Source: Egibacteraceae bacterium (lineage in GTDB: Bacteria; Actinomycetota; Nitriliruptoria; Euzebyales; Egibacteraceae). From it: a DNA stretch of 64,000 bases. Below the pieces are notes generated by a model. That model had not been told where the DNA came from, ran no database searches, and was given only the letters and a program-made list of their open reading frames with translations. This document shows, in pieces, positions 34,333 to 43,212 of this stretch (its first letter is position 1; every line of letters begins with the position of its first letter). The stretch is taken from the NCBI GenBank assembly GCA_030446745.1, contig JAUJMS010000016.1, positions 1 through 64,000 on the forward strand, in the 5' to 3' direction. Both the position numbers and the translations under genes were made by a program.

Positions 34333-34860
34333 TCAGGACCAGGTCGCGGCTCGGCAGGCCCCGGCCGTGAACATCTGGCAGGTCCGCCAGTAGATGCCGG
34401 TGACCTTGGCGTTGTTCTTAATGCCGGCTCGTAGTCACGGACCCCGAACCGGACGAGCCCGGTGGTCCGATCCTCCAGCCCGCCGGCGAGCCCCATCCGG
34501 CAGCCCGAGGCGGTCGCCGTACTCCGACAGTGTCGGCTGTAGGCGCCGGCGTGGCCCGTGGTTGCCGGGCCAGCGATTCGCCTGCGACTCCAAACACAGT
34601 TCACCGGTTCGGCGATGGTGACCGCTGAAACCGCATTCGTAGAGATCGCTGGACGGTGGTCGTGGTAAGCCCACATACCTCGGCAGGAACACGCCGGTCC
34701 CGGCTCCGACGTCGACGACGAGCGACAGGGCGGTGTCGGGGAGGCGCGTCACCACGGCCGTCCGCCACCCGTCGAGCTGCTCCGGGGGCGAGCCCGCGGC
34801 CCTGCCGGTAGCGGTCGGCGTTACGCTCGTAGTCGACGAGCGGCTCCCGCCAGTCCGTCA
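34333..34860 (-). pseudogene. Composite remnant: methyltransferase N-terminus, Rhs core piece, orphan tail
   Basis: Three unrelated pieces lie in a row. At 34660-34860: TDWREPLVDYERNADRYRQG, then after one extra C the other frame continues EQLDGWRTAVVTRLPD and VVDVGAGTGVFLPRY, a methyltransferase cut after motif I. At about 34420-34560: EYGDRLGLP in one frame and MGLAGGLEDRTTGLVRFGVR then DYEPA in another, the YD-repeat/Rhs core signature. At 34333-34431: IKNNAKVTGIYWRTCQMFTA then GACRAATWS and a stop, unlike surrounding composition. Degraded recombination debris. Confidence 0.65.
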
Positions 34861-36072
34861 GGCGAGCGCCTCGTCGGCGAGCGCTCGCGCCGCCTCGTCG
34901 GGGGCCTGTGCAGCGAGTGCTGCGACGAGGACGCGGATCCGCCCGAGGGTCGAAGCCGGCAGCGACGCGTGCCTCGCCACGTCGAGTTCGTTGACGATCG
35001 TCAGCACGGCGAAGTCGCGGAGGTCGGCCCCCCTGATCGCGGTGACGTCGCCGGTGAACCGGTCGACGACGGGCAGCGGTTCCATCCCGAGCGCCGGGTA
35101 GGTGCGGGACCGGTCGCACATGCCGTAGACGTGGACGAGCGCCTCGGCCTCGGGTCCGATCACGTCACGGAGCCGTCGCCGCTCGTCGCCCGCCAGGAGG
35201 GCGTGCGGGAACCCGTCGGTGCCGTAGGAGGCGTGGCAGATCGCCGCCAGCTGCGCGCGGGGGGCGGCGTGGCACTCGACGGCGAGCGCGTGCACCCGGC
35301 GGAGGTGCGCGAGGAGCGTCCCACCCGGGTGGTCGACCCGGTCCGCCCCGAGCGAGCGCTGCAGCGCGAACGCCCGCTGCACGACCACGTCAGCCGCGAG
35401 CCACCTCGCGGCATGTTCGGCGACGATCCCGGCGAGCTCGGTGGGCGCGTCGCGCGCCACGAGGTGGCCGGCGCTCGCCACGGTCGTCACCATGACCCGC
35501 GCGTTCGCGCCTCGGAGGCGGTCGACATCCTCGTCTCCGAGCGGCGACCGGCCGCCGCCGCGCACGAGCAGAATCGGCATGTCCAGCCCCGTCGCCGTGG
35601 CCAGCAGCTGCGGGCCCCGTGCGAGGATTTCGTCCACGAGCACGGCCCGATCGCGTTGCAGTCCGAGCTCGTCGAGCCACGCACGGACCGGTCCGGGGGT
35701 CGGGTCGGGGACCACGTCCACGAGCGCCAGCCCGACGACCCGGCCCGCCGTCAACGGCTCGGCCAGGGCAGCGAGCGCGGCGAGGCCGCCGAGGGAGGCC
35801 CCGACCACGACGACCGGAGCTCGTTCCCGGTCGATCATGGCCCGCACGTCCTCGGCTAGCGTCTGGAGGGTCGTCGCCAGCCCGGAACTCTCGCCGTGCC
35901 CTCGCAGGTCGTAGGCGACCGCCCGCAGCCCCGAGGCGTTCAGCGCCGCGAGGAGCGGATCCCAGACGCTGCGACGCTCCCCGCCGGCATGCAGGAGCAG
36001 GAGCGTCGGTCCAGTGCCGTTCACCGTTCCGCGCAGCGTGACGCCACCTCGGCCGAGGCGGACATCGCTCAC
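34858..36072 (-). CDS. Alpha/beta hydrolase fused to a DUF6817-like domain
   Basis: 404 residues from GTG 36072. Residues 1-250 are an alpha/beta hydrolase: LLLLHAGGERRSVWDPLL, YDLRGHGESSG, the nucleophile elbow VVGASLGGLAAL, and the terminal histidine in ASAGHLVARDAP. The remainder contains HPGGTLLAHLRRVHALAVEC, AICHASYGTDGFPHALL and VYGMCDRSRTYPAL, which I recognise as DUF6817, an HD-like all-helical domain of unknown role. It follows the tautomerase remnant with a GTGA overlap, so both belong to the TetR-linked operon. Confidence 0.82.
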   Translation of the reverse strand: MSDVRLGRGGVTLRGTVNGTGPTLLLLHAGGERRSVWDPLLAALNASGLRAVAYDLRGHGESSGLATTLQTLAEDVRAMIDRERAPVVVVGASLGGLAALAALAEPLTAGRVVGLALVDVVPDPTPGPVRAWLDELGLQRDRAVLVDEILARGPQLLATATGLDMPILLVRGGGRSPLGDEDVDRLRGANARVMVTTVASAGHLVARDAPTELAGIVAEHAARWLAADVVVQRAFALQRSLGADRVDHPGGTLLAHLRRVHALAVECHAAPRAQLAAICHASYGTDGFPHALLAGDERRRLRDVIGPEAEALVHVYGMCDRSRTYPALGMEPLPVVDRFTGDVTAIRGADLRDFAVLTIVNELDVARHASLPASTLGRIRVLVAALAAQAPDEAARALADEALA

Positions 36073-36386
36073 CGCTGGTCGAAGCGCAGCTTGTTCCAGC
36101 GCTCGCTCCCGGGGGTCACTGCCCGCGCCGCCGGCGGTCGTCGAGAGCCCTTCGGCACCGACGCCAACCCCCGGTACACCTGCCGACCGTCCGGCCGCCG
36201 CGCCGACCACCGACGGCAACGAGGTTCGCCTCGTCGATGAACGCCCACGCCGCCTCGTCGTAGTCGGGACGAGCGTCCGTGCCTCCCTGCCACCTGATCA
36301 CAATCTCGGTCAGCCGAGCGGGGAGATCCTCCAGCTCCCCCTCGGAGAACCGTCCGCGCGGGGGCGGTGACGTCGATCATCGGCAT
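36069..36386 (-). pseudogene. Tautomerase-family protein, frameshifted
   Basis: Starts ATG 36386 behind an excellent GGAGGAG site and begins MPMIDVTAPART, the Pro-1 opening of tautomerase/4-oxalocrotonate-like enzymes. The frame breaks in a GAGGGGGAG run near 36345. The correct continuation GELEDLPARLTEIVIRWQGG and EAAWAFIDEANLVAVGG lies in the next frame, and later segments (VYRGLASVPKG, then RWNKLRFDQR) need another change. The final stop overlaps the GTG of the hydrolase gene. Confidence 0.75.
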
Positions 36387-36401
36387 GGTCACTCCTCCCA
36401 C

Positions 36402-36421
36402 TACCTTGAGCGGTCAAGGTA
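36402..36421. promoter_or_regulatory. TetR operator, copy 1 (perfect palindrome)
   Basis: TACCTTGA-gcgg-TCAAGGTA: 8-bp arms, 4-bp spacer, perfect symmetry, in the gap between the divergent tautomerase and tetR genes. It lies 15 bp upstream of the tautomerase start codon. Confidence 0.82.
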
Positions 36422-36435
36422 CACCATGACGTCCT

Positions 36436-36455
36436 TACCTTGTCACGTCAAGGTA
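36436..36455. promoter_or_regulatory. TetR operator, copy 2, overlapping the tetR -10 box
   Basis: TACCTTGT-cacg-TCAAGGTA: same arms with one mismatch, 34 bp from copy 1 centre to centre. Its right end overlaps TATGAT (36454-36459), which lies 6 nt before the GTG at 36466. Binding here would block the leaderless tetR promoter, so autorepression is expected. Confidence 0.82.
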
Positions 36456-36465
36456 TGATCGGGGC

Positions 36466-37083
36466 GTGTCGAGAGGGACAGCACGCCGTTCTCCGGACGA
36501 GGCTCGTCGGTTGATCCTCGACGCGGCTGCGTCGCTGCTCGCCGAAGGGGGTGTCGTCGCCGTGCAGGTGCGTGCGGTCGCGGCGCGTGTCGGGCTGACC
36601 GACGCCGGGATCACCCACCACTTCGGCAACCGCCAGAACCTCCTGACGGAGCTCCTCCGCCACGGCGGGCGGCAGCTCCGGGCTGCGCTGCGAGAGGTGG
36701 TGGCGTCATGGCTCGAAGGCGACGCCGACCTGCACGACCTCGTGGCGTCCCTCGATGCGCTGTACTGGCGGGGCTACGGCGAGCTGGCGGTCGCGCTCCA
36801 CGCCGCCGGGTGGCGCGATCGGGGCAGCGGGATGCTCAACCCGGTCGTCGATGCGCTCCACCGCCTGCGGCCGCCCGGCAGCTCAATCGACGACACGCGG
36901 CTCGCAGTCGCCGCGCTGCACCAAGCGGTGGCGACCGACGGCCTCTACGGCACGGCCTTCCGCCGCAGCGCCGGGCTCACCGGCGCGGCCGCCGACGACC
37001 CCACCGCCCAGCTCCGGTGGTGGACGCGGCAGCTCGAGCTGGCGCTCGGGCTCGGTCCGCTTGAGGCACCACCACGAGGCTGA
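36466..37083 (+). CDS. TetR family transcriptional regulator
   Basis: 205 residues. N-terminal helix-turn-helix: ARRLILDAAASLLAEGG, VRAVAARVGLTDAGITHHFG and NRQNLLTELLRHGG. The ligand-binding C-terminal domain is divergent. GTG 36466 lies 6 nt after TATGAT, so the message should be leaderless. Two palindromes in the divergent gap make it the likely repressor of itself and of the tautomerase/hydrolase operon. Confidence 0.93.
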   Translation: MSRGTARRSPDEARRLILDAAASLLAEGGVVAVQVRAVAARVGLTDAGITHHFGNRQNLLTELLRHGGRQLRAALREVVASWLEGDADLHDLVASLDALYWRGYGELAVALHAAGWRDRGSGMLNPVVDALHRLRPPGSSIDDTRLAVAALHQAVATDGLYGTAFRRSAGLTGAAADDPTAQLRWWTRQLELALGLGPLEAPPRG

Positions 37084-37095
37084 TGGTATCGGCCG

Positions 37096-37943
37096 CTATC
37101 TGTCCCGGCGCTGTTCGAGCCGTGCTGGGGCGATGATCGTCGCGCGGCTGTTCCCCTCTCCGGAGTCCCCGAGCACCTGACAGCGACTCGAACCGTGGCG
37201 GCTCCAAAAGCTTGCGGTCCACGCGCATATGACGGCATCAAGGAGATCCTCATGGCGTTTGTACTCAGCCTCGATCTGGCCTACCTCAATGCCCACACGA
37301 TTGTCGTCGTGCGGTGACGCCACTTCCAACAGGGATGCCGTAGCTGCCTGAGATCAAAGGTCCAGCGGCGGGTCAGCCGCTCTCAGCGCCGCCAGCCGCT
37401 GAATGAGTTCATCGCAAGTGGCTGCGCGCCGCCGACGCCAAGCCCGCGCGCCGGCTCGCCACCCCGCAGCATCGCGCCGCTTGTACGCAGGCCGCACGAC
37501 GTCATAGCGAAGCTCTTCGACGCCGACGATCATTACGTACGGATAGCACTCGACGAGCCGCTTGCCGTTGGACGGAGCGCCATCCCGGCCAGCGTCGTAG
37601 CGCCACCCGAAGCCATTGAGCGCCGCGTGCACAGTCACCCCGCGAGTCGCGGCGAAGCGGTGTTCACGGAATTTGCCGAGACCTTCCATCGGCCGTAGGC
37701 GCGGCCGATCTGCCGATCGCACTCCCGACCTCTTGCTGTGTTGGTAACAACAAGAGGAGCATCCACAGCCGCAAGGGTGGCGCCCTCTAAAGCAAGATCC
37801 TCCAGCCAGTTCACGACGTCGCCCGTGCCAAACCTCCAACCTGCATCGACGACAACTCCGTCCCGGTCAAGTGCCGCGACGCCGCTGGCCGGGACCGTGG
37901 GCTCGTGCGACCAGGCGAGGTCAACTCCGAGAAAGCGTTCCAT
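37096..37943 (-). pseudogene. DUF429 protein, one frameshift and one in-frame stop
   Basis: Frame 1 from ATG 37943 reads MERFLGVDLAWSHEPT, LAAVDAPLVVTN and RECDRQIGRAYGRWKVSANS, the N-terminal half of DUF429. One G is missing from a run near 37638. The next frame continues GVTVHAALNGFGWRYDAG and KRLVECYPYVMIVGVEELRY to PPLDL, where TGA occurs at 37354. The same frame then continues IEAEYKRHEDLLDAVICAWT and RCQVLGDSGEGNSRATIIAP to a natural stop. GC content is lower than in the core genes. Confidence 0.82.
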
Positions 37944-38563
37944 ACGCCTATCAGTCTACCGAATGAGGCCCCTTTCACACCGCTCGCGCGATGCGCTTTG
38001 TGGTACGGGGCTTTATCGCCAAGGCCGTTTCCGCGGGAACTCATCTGTGATAACGACTTCTTCACGCAGCGGAACGCTCAAGCGGCAACACGTTGCAGGG
38101 CAGGTACTTCGCCATGGCGGCGCGCGCGACGGGCCATGCTGATAGACCGGCTTCGATGAGCGCCTACGCAGCGATGCCGGATTGATAACGCGGACGACGA
38201 CGATCAGACGCGTGAGGATCTCCACCGAACGTCTCCTGACCTCACACTTGAGGTCGTCGACATGGCCGGCGCCGCTGACCGAGTCACGACGGTATGGGTG
38301 ATGAGGGGAACGACGAGGGCCGATGTTCGCGATGCCCTCCTACGGGACGTTCGGTCGCGATCAAGGCGACTGCCTCGACGACCTCATGACGGCAAGGTCG
38401 TCCGTCCAGCAGGCGTCGGACATGTGGCGTCTGGCGCGGCAACTCCAAGTCATACCGAGTGACTGGCAGGGCGATCGGGCCGCTGCAGCTACCACCGCAG
38501 CCATACTCAAGTCTTTGGCGCTTCACCGCGGGTCAAGGGTCCGATATCGGCTGAGGTTCGAGG
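37944..38563. other. No gene recognised
   Basis: About 620 bases with shorter, lower-GC open frames on both strands, none with a recognisable domain, start context or coherent composition. A 7-bp inverted repeat GACCTCA-cact-TGAGGTC lies at 38238-38255. Probably decayed accessory DNA. Confidence 0.55.
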
Positions 38564-39210
38564 TCACTGATCGTTGCGAGCCAGCACGTGTAGCCACCGA
38601 CGGTGCCCCACGCTCTCGCCTGCTTCAATCACGTGGAAGCCGGCAGATCGAACGAGTTCCAAGAGTGGCTCGGGTTGGTGGTGAACGAACCACCGGCGGA
38701 TTGCCGCGCGTGCTGACTGCGACGCGGCGTCGTACGGGATGTCTTCCACCCCTCGCCGTCACCGATCGACGTTGACAGCCCGAGGAGACCCGAGCGCCGG
38801 AGGCATTTGCGCCACCGACGAAGGGTGCTCGCGACGTGCTCGCGTGGAACGTGGAGCAGGCTCGCCGAAGACCAAAGCGCATCGAGACAATCAGCACGAA
38901 GTGGTGGGCGGCGAAGATCCCCAATGAGGACGCGAACGCCGTTTGTACGAGCGCGTGCAGCCATCCGCTGTGAAATGTCAAGGCCGATCACTGACAAACC
39001 CGACGCGGTGAAGTACCGCGCGTCGCGGCCTGGGCCACACCCCAAGTCCGCGACGGTTCCCTTGCCACCCATTGCAGCGACGAAGGCATTGCGGAACGAC
39101 CGGTATTCGGCAGGCACGTCTGCGGTTCGTCGCTCGTACTCGTCGACCAACGAGTCGTACGACGCCCTGGTCGACGAACAGGCCTCAGCGGGCGTCGGGC
39201 GACGACTCAC
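38564..39210 (-). pseudogene. Class I SAM methyltransferase, one frameshift
   Basis: Frame 1 from GTG 39210: ASYDSLVDEYERRTADVPAE, motif I VADLGCGPGRDARYF, VIGLDISQRM, LWSSASLLHVPREHV and LLGLSTSIGDGEG. In a GGGG run near 38745 one base is lost, and the proper C-terminus EDIPYDAASQSARAAIRRWF and ELVRSAGFHVIEAGES is in the next frame, ending at 38564. Joined length is about 215 residues. Confidence 0.8.
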
Positions 39211-39354
39211 TCCGGGAGTCTACGCTTGCTCGTTCCGACCGACTCGAGAAAGCGCACATCGGGTGCTCTCCGTCGGGTATCGGCTGCTCTGCTAGGCGCG
39301 CGGGGTCCGGTCCTGCGACTTCCCCGCGGCCAGCCTTGGGGCAGGCTGTCACCG

Positions 39355-40155
39355 ATGGTGGAAGGCCACGACCGGGAATCGCTGCGGCGGACGTTCGATC
39401 AGGTGCCCGCGCTGTACCAGCGCACGACCGGACTACCCGCAGGAACTGTTCGACCACCTCATAGACGTCACCCGCCTAGCGGCCGGTGATTCTGTTCTGG
39501 AGGTTGGGTGTGGTTCGGGCAAAGCGACGCTGCCGTTGGCGCGGCGAGCCTTCCGGCTCACGTGTGTTGAGCTGGGCGCGGAGCTTGCCGCAGCCGCTCG
39601 CGAGAACCTATCCGGCTTCACCAACGTCCAGGTCATACAAAGCGCATTCGAGGAGTGGGCCCTCCTGAAGAGGGCGACTTCCGCCTGGTGGTGGCTGCGA
39701 CAGCATGGCATTGGATCGATCCCACGTTGCGGTACGGCAAGGCATGGGAGCTGTTGCGCTCCCACGGTTACCTGGCTTTTTGGAGCGCCAGCCATGTGTT
39801 CCCCGATGACGGCGACCGGTTCTTCATGGAGATCCAGGACATCTACGACGAGATCGGAGAGTCGCTTGCGAACGGTCGCTGGCCACGACCGGGCGAATTA
39901 GAAGAGCATCGCGACGAAATAGAGGCGAGCGGTTTTTTCGACGTCGTTGATGTCCGCCACTTCGACTGGGAAACCATCTACGACGCCAACAGATACATCA
40001 ACCTGCTTGAGACCTTCTCTGGTCACATCGCGATGGAGGAGTCCAAACGACGCTACCTCTACACCGAGATCCGACGTCGCATCGCTGCACGCCCGCATGG
40101 ACTCGTCCGGCGTCACTGGGGTGCCGTCCTGCACATTGCCCGCCGCCGGGACTGA
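39355..40155 (+). pseudogene. Class I SAM methyltransferase, two frameshifts
   Basis: Begins ATG 39355, RESLRRTFDQVPALYQR. After a frame change near 39424 it continues DYPQELFDHLIDVTRLAAGD, motif I VLEVGCGSGKATLPLARR and FRLTCVELGAELAAAAREN. A base is lost near 39662. The third segment reads GDFRLVVAATAWHWIDPTLR through RHWGAVLHIARRRD to the stop. The three pieces join into one coherent protein of about 265 residues. Confidence 0.82.
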
Positions 40156-40331
40156 CAGAGGCACATGACGCGACTCCGTTCTGGCGAGACCAGCGGTCAC
40201 ACAACGGGGACAGCCTTCGGATATCGGCCGTCCCCGCCGTTCTCGCCTGGGCCACGTCGTCGTATCGTCTCGTGCCAACCAGCTTCTGCCGGCCAGACCG
40301 ACCACCGCTTCGGGTTACAGGAAGGCTCCGT

Positions 40332-41121
40332 GTGAACGACTACCGCGTCAGCGCGCTGCTCACTTCTACGACGTCTTCCGCGACTTCGATGACATCGGCT
40401 TCTACCTGGAGCGCGCGTGACTCCGACGCTGCGCGTGCTTGAGCTGGGCTGCGGTACGGGCGCGGTCACTCTGCCACTCGCTGCCCGGTGTGCCTACGTG
40501 CACGGCGTCGATCATTCGCCCGCCATGCTCGCGCATGCCCGTGGGAAGGTGGACGCGACGATGGCGGACTCAACTCAACCGCTTCCCGCCGATCGCGTAC
40601 GGCTGACGGAGGGCGACGTCGCGTCCCTTGATCTTGGTGAGCCTTTCGATCTGGTGATCGCACCGTTCCGCGTGATGCAGAACCTCGCGACGGATGCGCA
40701 GTTGGATGGACTCTTCGGGACGATCCAGCGGCCTTTGGCTCCCGAAGGTCGGGCCATCCTCAACGCCTTCAACCCGAAAATGGACCGCGAGGGTCTTGTC
40801 GCAGCATGGTCCTCTGGATCGGAGCGGGTGTACGAACCTCGCGATACTGCGATCGGCCGCGTGCGGCTGGTCGAGCACCTCGCCGGCGTGCAGGAGCAGC
40901 CGTTGGTCCTCTACCCCGAACTGCGCTACGAACTCGTTGTCGGTGACGAGGAAGTGCAGGATGTCGGGGTCCTGCAAATCGCGATGCGGGTCTACTACCC
41001 GGACGAGTTCCTCGCGCTCTTCACCTCCCGCGGCCTGCGGATTCTCGAACGGCACGGCGGCTACGGCGGTGAGGCCTACGGGGACGGCCGGGAACTGATT
41101 GTCGAGTTCACGCTACCGTAA
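40332..41121 (+). pseudogene. Class I SAM methyltransferase with damaged N-terminus
   Basis: The long open part from GTG 40417 encodes LRVLELGCGTGAVTLPLAAR, YVHGVDHSPAMLAHARGKVD, FDLVIAPFRVMQNLATDAQL and a C-terminus ending YGDGRELIVEFTLP (234 residues). The normal N-terminal helices are upstream in other frames: VNDYRVSA from GTG 40332, then AHFYDVFRDFDDIGFYLERA, which runs into a stop just before 40417. The remaining 234-residue frame could still be translated, but it lacks the N-terminal cap. Confidence 0.7.
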
Positions 41122-41379
41122 GCGCCTGCCCGAGGACCAACGGGCGGCTCGTCACCGCGCAGTCAACCGGTCGCCGGAGTCCACGGAACGGCGTGGATGC
41201 GTCCACCACGTACACCATCGGATGTCGGCTGAACGCCTATGGCAGTCTTTCGCCGCAGGTACCGACTTCGGTAGGGCTCCCGCTGCTGTTGCTGCTGCAG
41301 TCTGCGCCCAGCCAACCGCTGTGGGAACCTCCCGTGGATCTGTGTCGTCCCACAATGAGACGCTGGGAGGCCCTCACAC

Positions 41380-42201
41380 ATGCTGCGACGCACATGGACC
41401 GCGCGGGTGGTGCTGACTGCGGTGCTCGCTGCCGGTTGCGGGGCAGCGGCAACGCGTGCAGGTCCGAGCGGCGACGGGTCCGACCTCCTGACAGGCGTCC
41501 CGGGGGATTGCCAGCTTCTCGAGTCGTGGGACCCGGATCTGCATGACCGCATGTTGGCGGCGATCGAAGATGCCGTCTCACACGGTCCGCTGGTGGTCGC
41601 CGGGACCGATGACCAGGCGGTCGTAGCGACCACCACGTATGAGAGTCCGGGCGTGGAGCGCCGGAGCGCTGCCTGGATGGTCGACAAGGGCACGCTCATC
41701 GCCATCAACGACGAGGCAGTCCGCATCTCGTCGGCGGCGGCGCGAGTCATAGAGAGGACGGGGAGAATGCGCTGGCCGGAACTATGGCAGAGGCCGAGGA
41801 CTGTTCGCTGGTCGCAGCGGACCGGAGCGTGCCCGACCCGTCCCCACCGGAGCCCAAGATGCGCCCCGATCTCATGGTTATCGAGCCGGCTGTCACGGCA
41901 CCGGGCGAGCAGCTGGCGCTTCGGTTCCCCGAGGAAACGCCGCGCGGGATCGCTTTCGAGCTGCATCGCCGCACCGACCGGGGGTGGGTGACCACTCACT
42001 GGATGAACTCGACGCGAACGGCATCGAGTACGCCGGAACTGCGCCGGTCGGCACGGATGGGTTCGGCTCCATCGACGTGGGGGTCGGCGGGCCTGGCCCG
42101 GACCGTGTGGCGCTACCTGACGACATCCAAAGCGGCGAGTACCGCGTGTGGCCAACGCCGGCGACGAGTTCTGCGCGCCGCTAACCGTTACCCCCGGTTG
42201 A
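41380..42201 (+). pseudogene. Lipoprotein, about three frameshifts
   Basis: ATG 41380 has GGGAGG upstream and a lipobox VLTAVLAAGCGAA. Frame 1 runs through PGDCQLLESWDPDLHDRMLA to AAARVIERTGR. Frame 2 gives AEAEDCSLVAADRSVPDPSP, MVIEPAVTAPGEQLALRFPE and FELHRRTDRGWVTTH. Frame 3 gives SLDELDANGIEYAGTAP and PDDIQSGEYRV. Frame 4 gives ANAGDEFCAPLTV and a stop. Together this is a normal secreted protein of about 270 residues that has lost frame repeatedly. Confidence 0.78.
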
Positions 42202-42229
42202 AGTCTGAACGGCTTGAAGTCTGAACGGC
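42198..42229. repeat. 16-bp tandem duplication
   Basis: TTGAAGTCTGAACGGC occurs twice head to tail (42198-42213 and 42214-42229), starting at the end of the broken lipoprotein gene. The following 220 bases up to the tRNA hold nothing I can identify. Confidence 0.85.
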
Positions 42230-42450
42230 GCCGGTGATCGCACCTGCCCATGCCACCCCGCTCACCACACCGCGTGATGCCGGCCCTTGACCCGAAAGAC
42301 CAACACCGCTTCCCGCTGGCACCTTCCGATAGCGGCTGACACCGGTTGCCCTACCTATACGTGAAGTGGGCTTCGGCCAAGCCAATAGCGACGTGCCGGC
42401 CAACGGATCGCCAACCCCTGACCCGTGGTGTTGGTATGTGCAGGCGGTTG

Positions 42451-42523
42451 TGGAGCTGAGGGGAATCGAACCCCTGGCCTCCTCGATGCGACCGAGGCGC
42501 TCTACCAACTGAGCTACAGCCCC
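42451..42523 (-). tRNA. tRNA-Ala (CGC)
   Basis: 73-nt cloverleaf: acceptor GGGGCTG/CAGCTCC, D stem GCTC/GAGC, anticodon arm CCTCG-GTCGCAT-CGAGG with anticodon CGC, T arm AGGGG-TTCGATT-CCCCT, discriminator A. It marks the boundary between the damaged accessory region and intact core genes. Confidence 0.95.
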
Positions 42524-42563
42524 GTGGGGCGCGGGCATGGTAGCAGCGGCCGCCGCGCCCCGG

Positions 42564-43205
42564 CTATGCGTCGTCGGCGCTGAGGCCGCGGCGGTGGGCG
42601 TCGAGCGCGTCGTGGAGGCGGGCCTGGACCAGGGCGACGGTGAGGTCGCCGCGTGTGCGCTCGATGATGGAGCGCGCGACGTCGGTGGAGCGGCGCAGGC
42701 CGGCGGTCACGCCGTCGGGGAAGTCGATCGTGACGAGCAGCGCGTAGATGTCGTCCATCGCCCCGAGCAGCGCCTCGCTGCGCTCGAGATGACCGGCGCG
42801 CAGCGCGTCGAGCAGGTGGCGACGCAGCTCCCCCACGGTCTCCGCCAAACCGTTGAGGTAGGCCGCGTCGGACACGCCGAGGTCGTCGGGCGTCGGCAGC
42901 GGGGCATCCGTGACCAACGCGAAGGTCGTGCGGGCCTCGGCGTACTCCTTCTGCGCGTCGAGCAGAAAGCCGGCGTGCTCGACCTCCGGCTGGCCGGCGC
43001 ACGCGGCGCGCGCGGTCGCCAGCGCCTGCTGTGCCTCGTCGAGCAGCGCGGCCGCCGCGTCGCGGTCGTCGCGGTGGGCGGCACGGATGGCGTTGGCCGA
43101 GCAGCGGATCGACGCGCGCGACGCCGTCAGCGTCGCCTCGCGCGCCGCGTGTTTGGCCGCCAGCCGGCGCGTGACGAGCGACGCGACCGCCGACAGGTCG
43201 GCCAC
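42564..43205 (-). CDS. Translin-like protein
   Basis: 213 residues, almost all helical, from GTG 43205. The pattern fits the translin family: ASRASIRCSANAIRAAHRDD, EYAEARTTFALVTDAP, LGVSDAAYLNGLAETVGELR, AMDDIYALLVTIDFPD and GLRRSTDVARSIIERTRGDL. Eukaryotic translin forms RNA-binding octamers; prokaryotic members are little studied. It follows a small membrane-protein gene by 7 bp. Confidence 0.8.
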   Translation of the reverse strand: MADLSAVASLVTRRLAAKHAAREATLTASRASIRCSANAIRAAHRDDRDAAAALLDEAQQALATARAACAGQPEVEHAGFLLDAQKEYAEARTTFALVTDAPLPTPDDLGVSDAAYLNGLAETVGELRRHLLDALRAGHLERSEALLGAMDDIYALLVTIDFPDGVTAGLRRSTDVARSIIERTRGDLTVALVQARLHDALDAHRRGLSADDA

Positions 43206-43212
43206 GCCGGCG

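Noticed and set aside
36440-36459. A -35/-10 promoter pair (TTGTCA and TATGAT) for tetR
   Set aside because: The spacing is only 8 bp, far too short for a sigma-70-type promoter; the leaderless -10 alone is the better reading.
38323-38775. 150-codon plus-strand frame with a protein-like middle
   Set aside because: It overlaps the methyltransferase remnant on the other strand, lacks a ribosome site and matches no family; not enough to call a gene.
42198-42523. tRNA-Ala as the attachment site of a genomic island
   Set aside because: The accessory region ends here, but I found no integrase and no direct repeat of the tRNA 3' end at the far side (about 22.5 kb), so integration at this tRNA is not supported.
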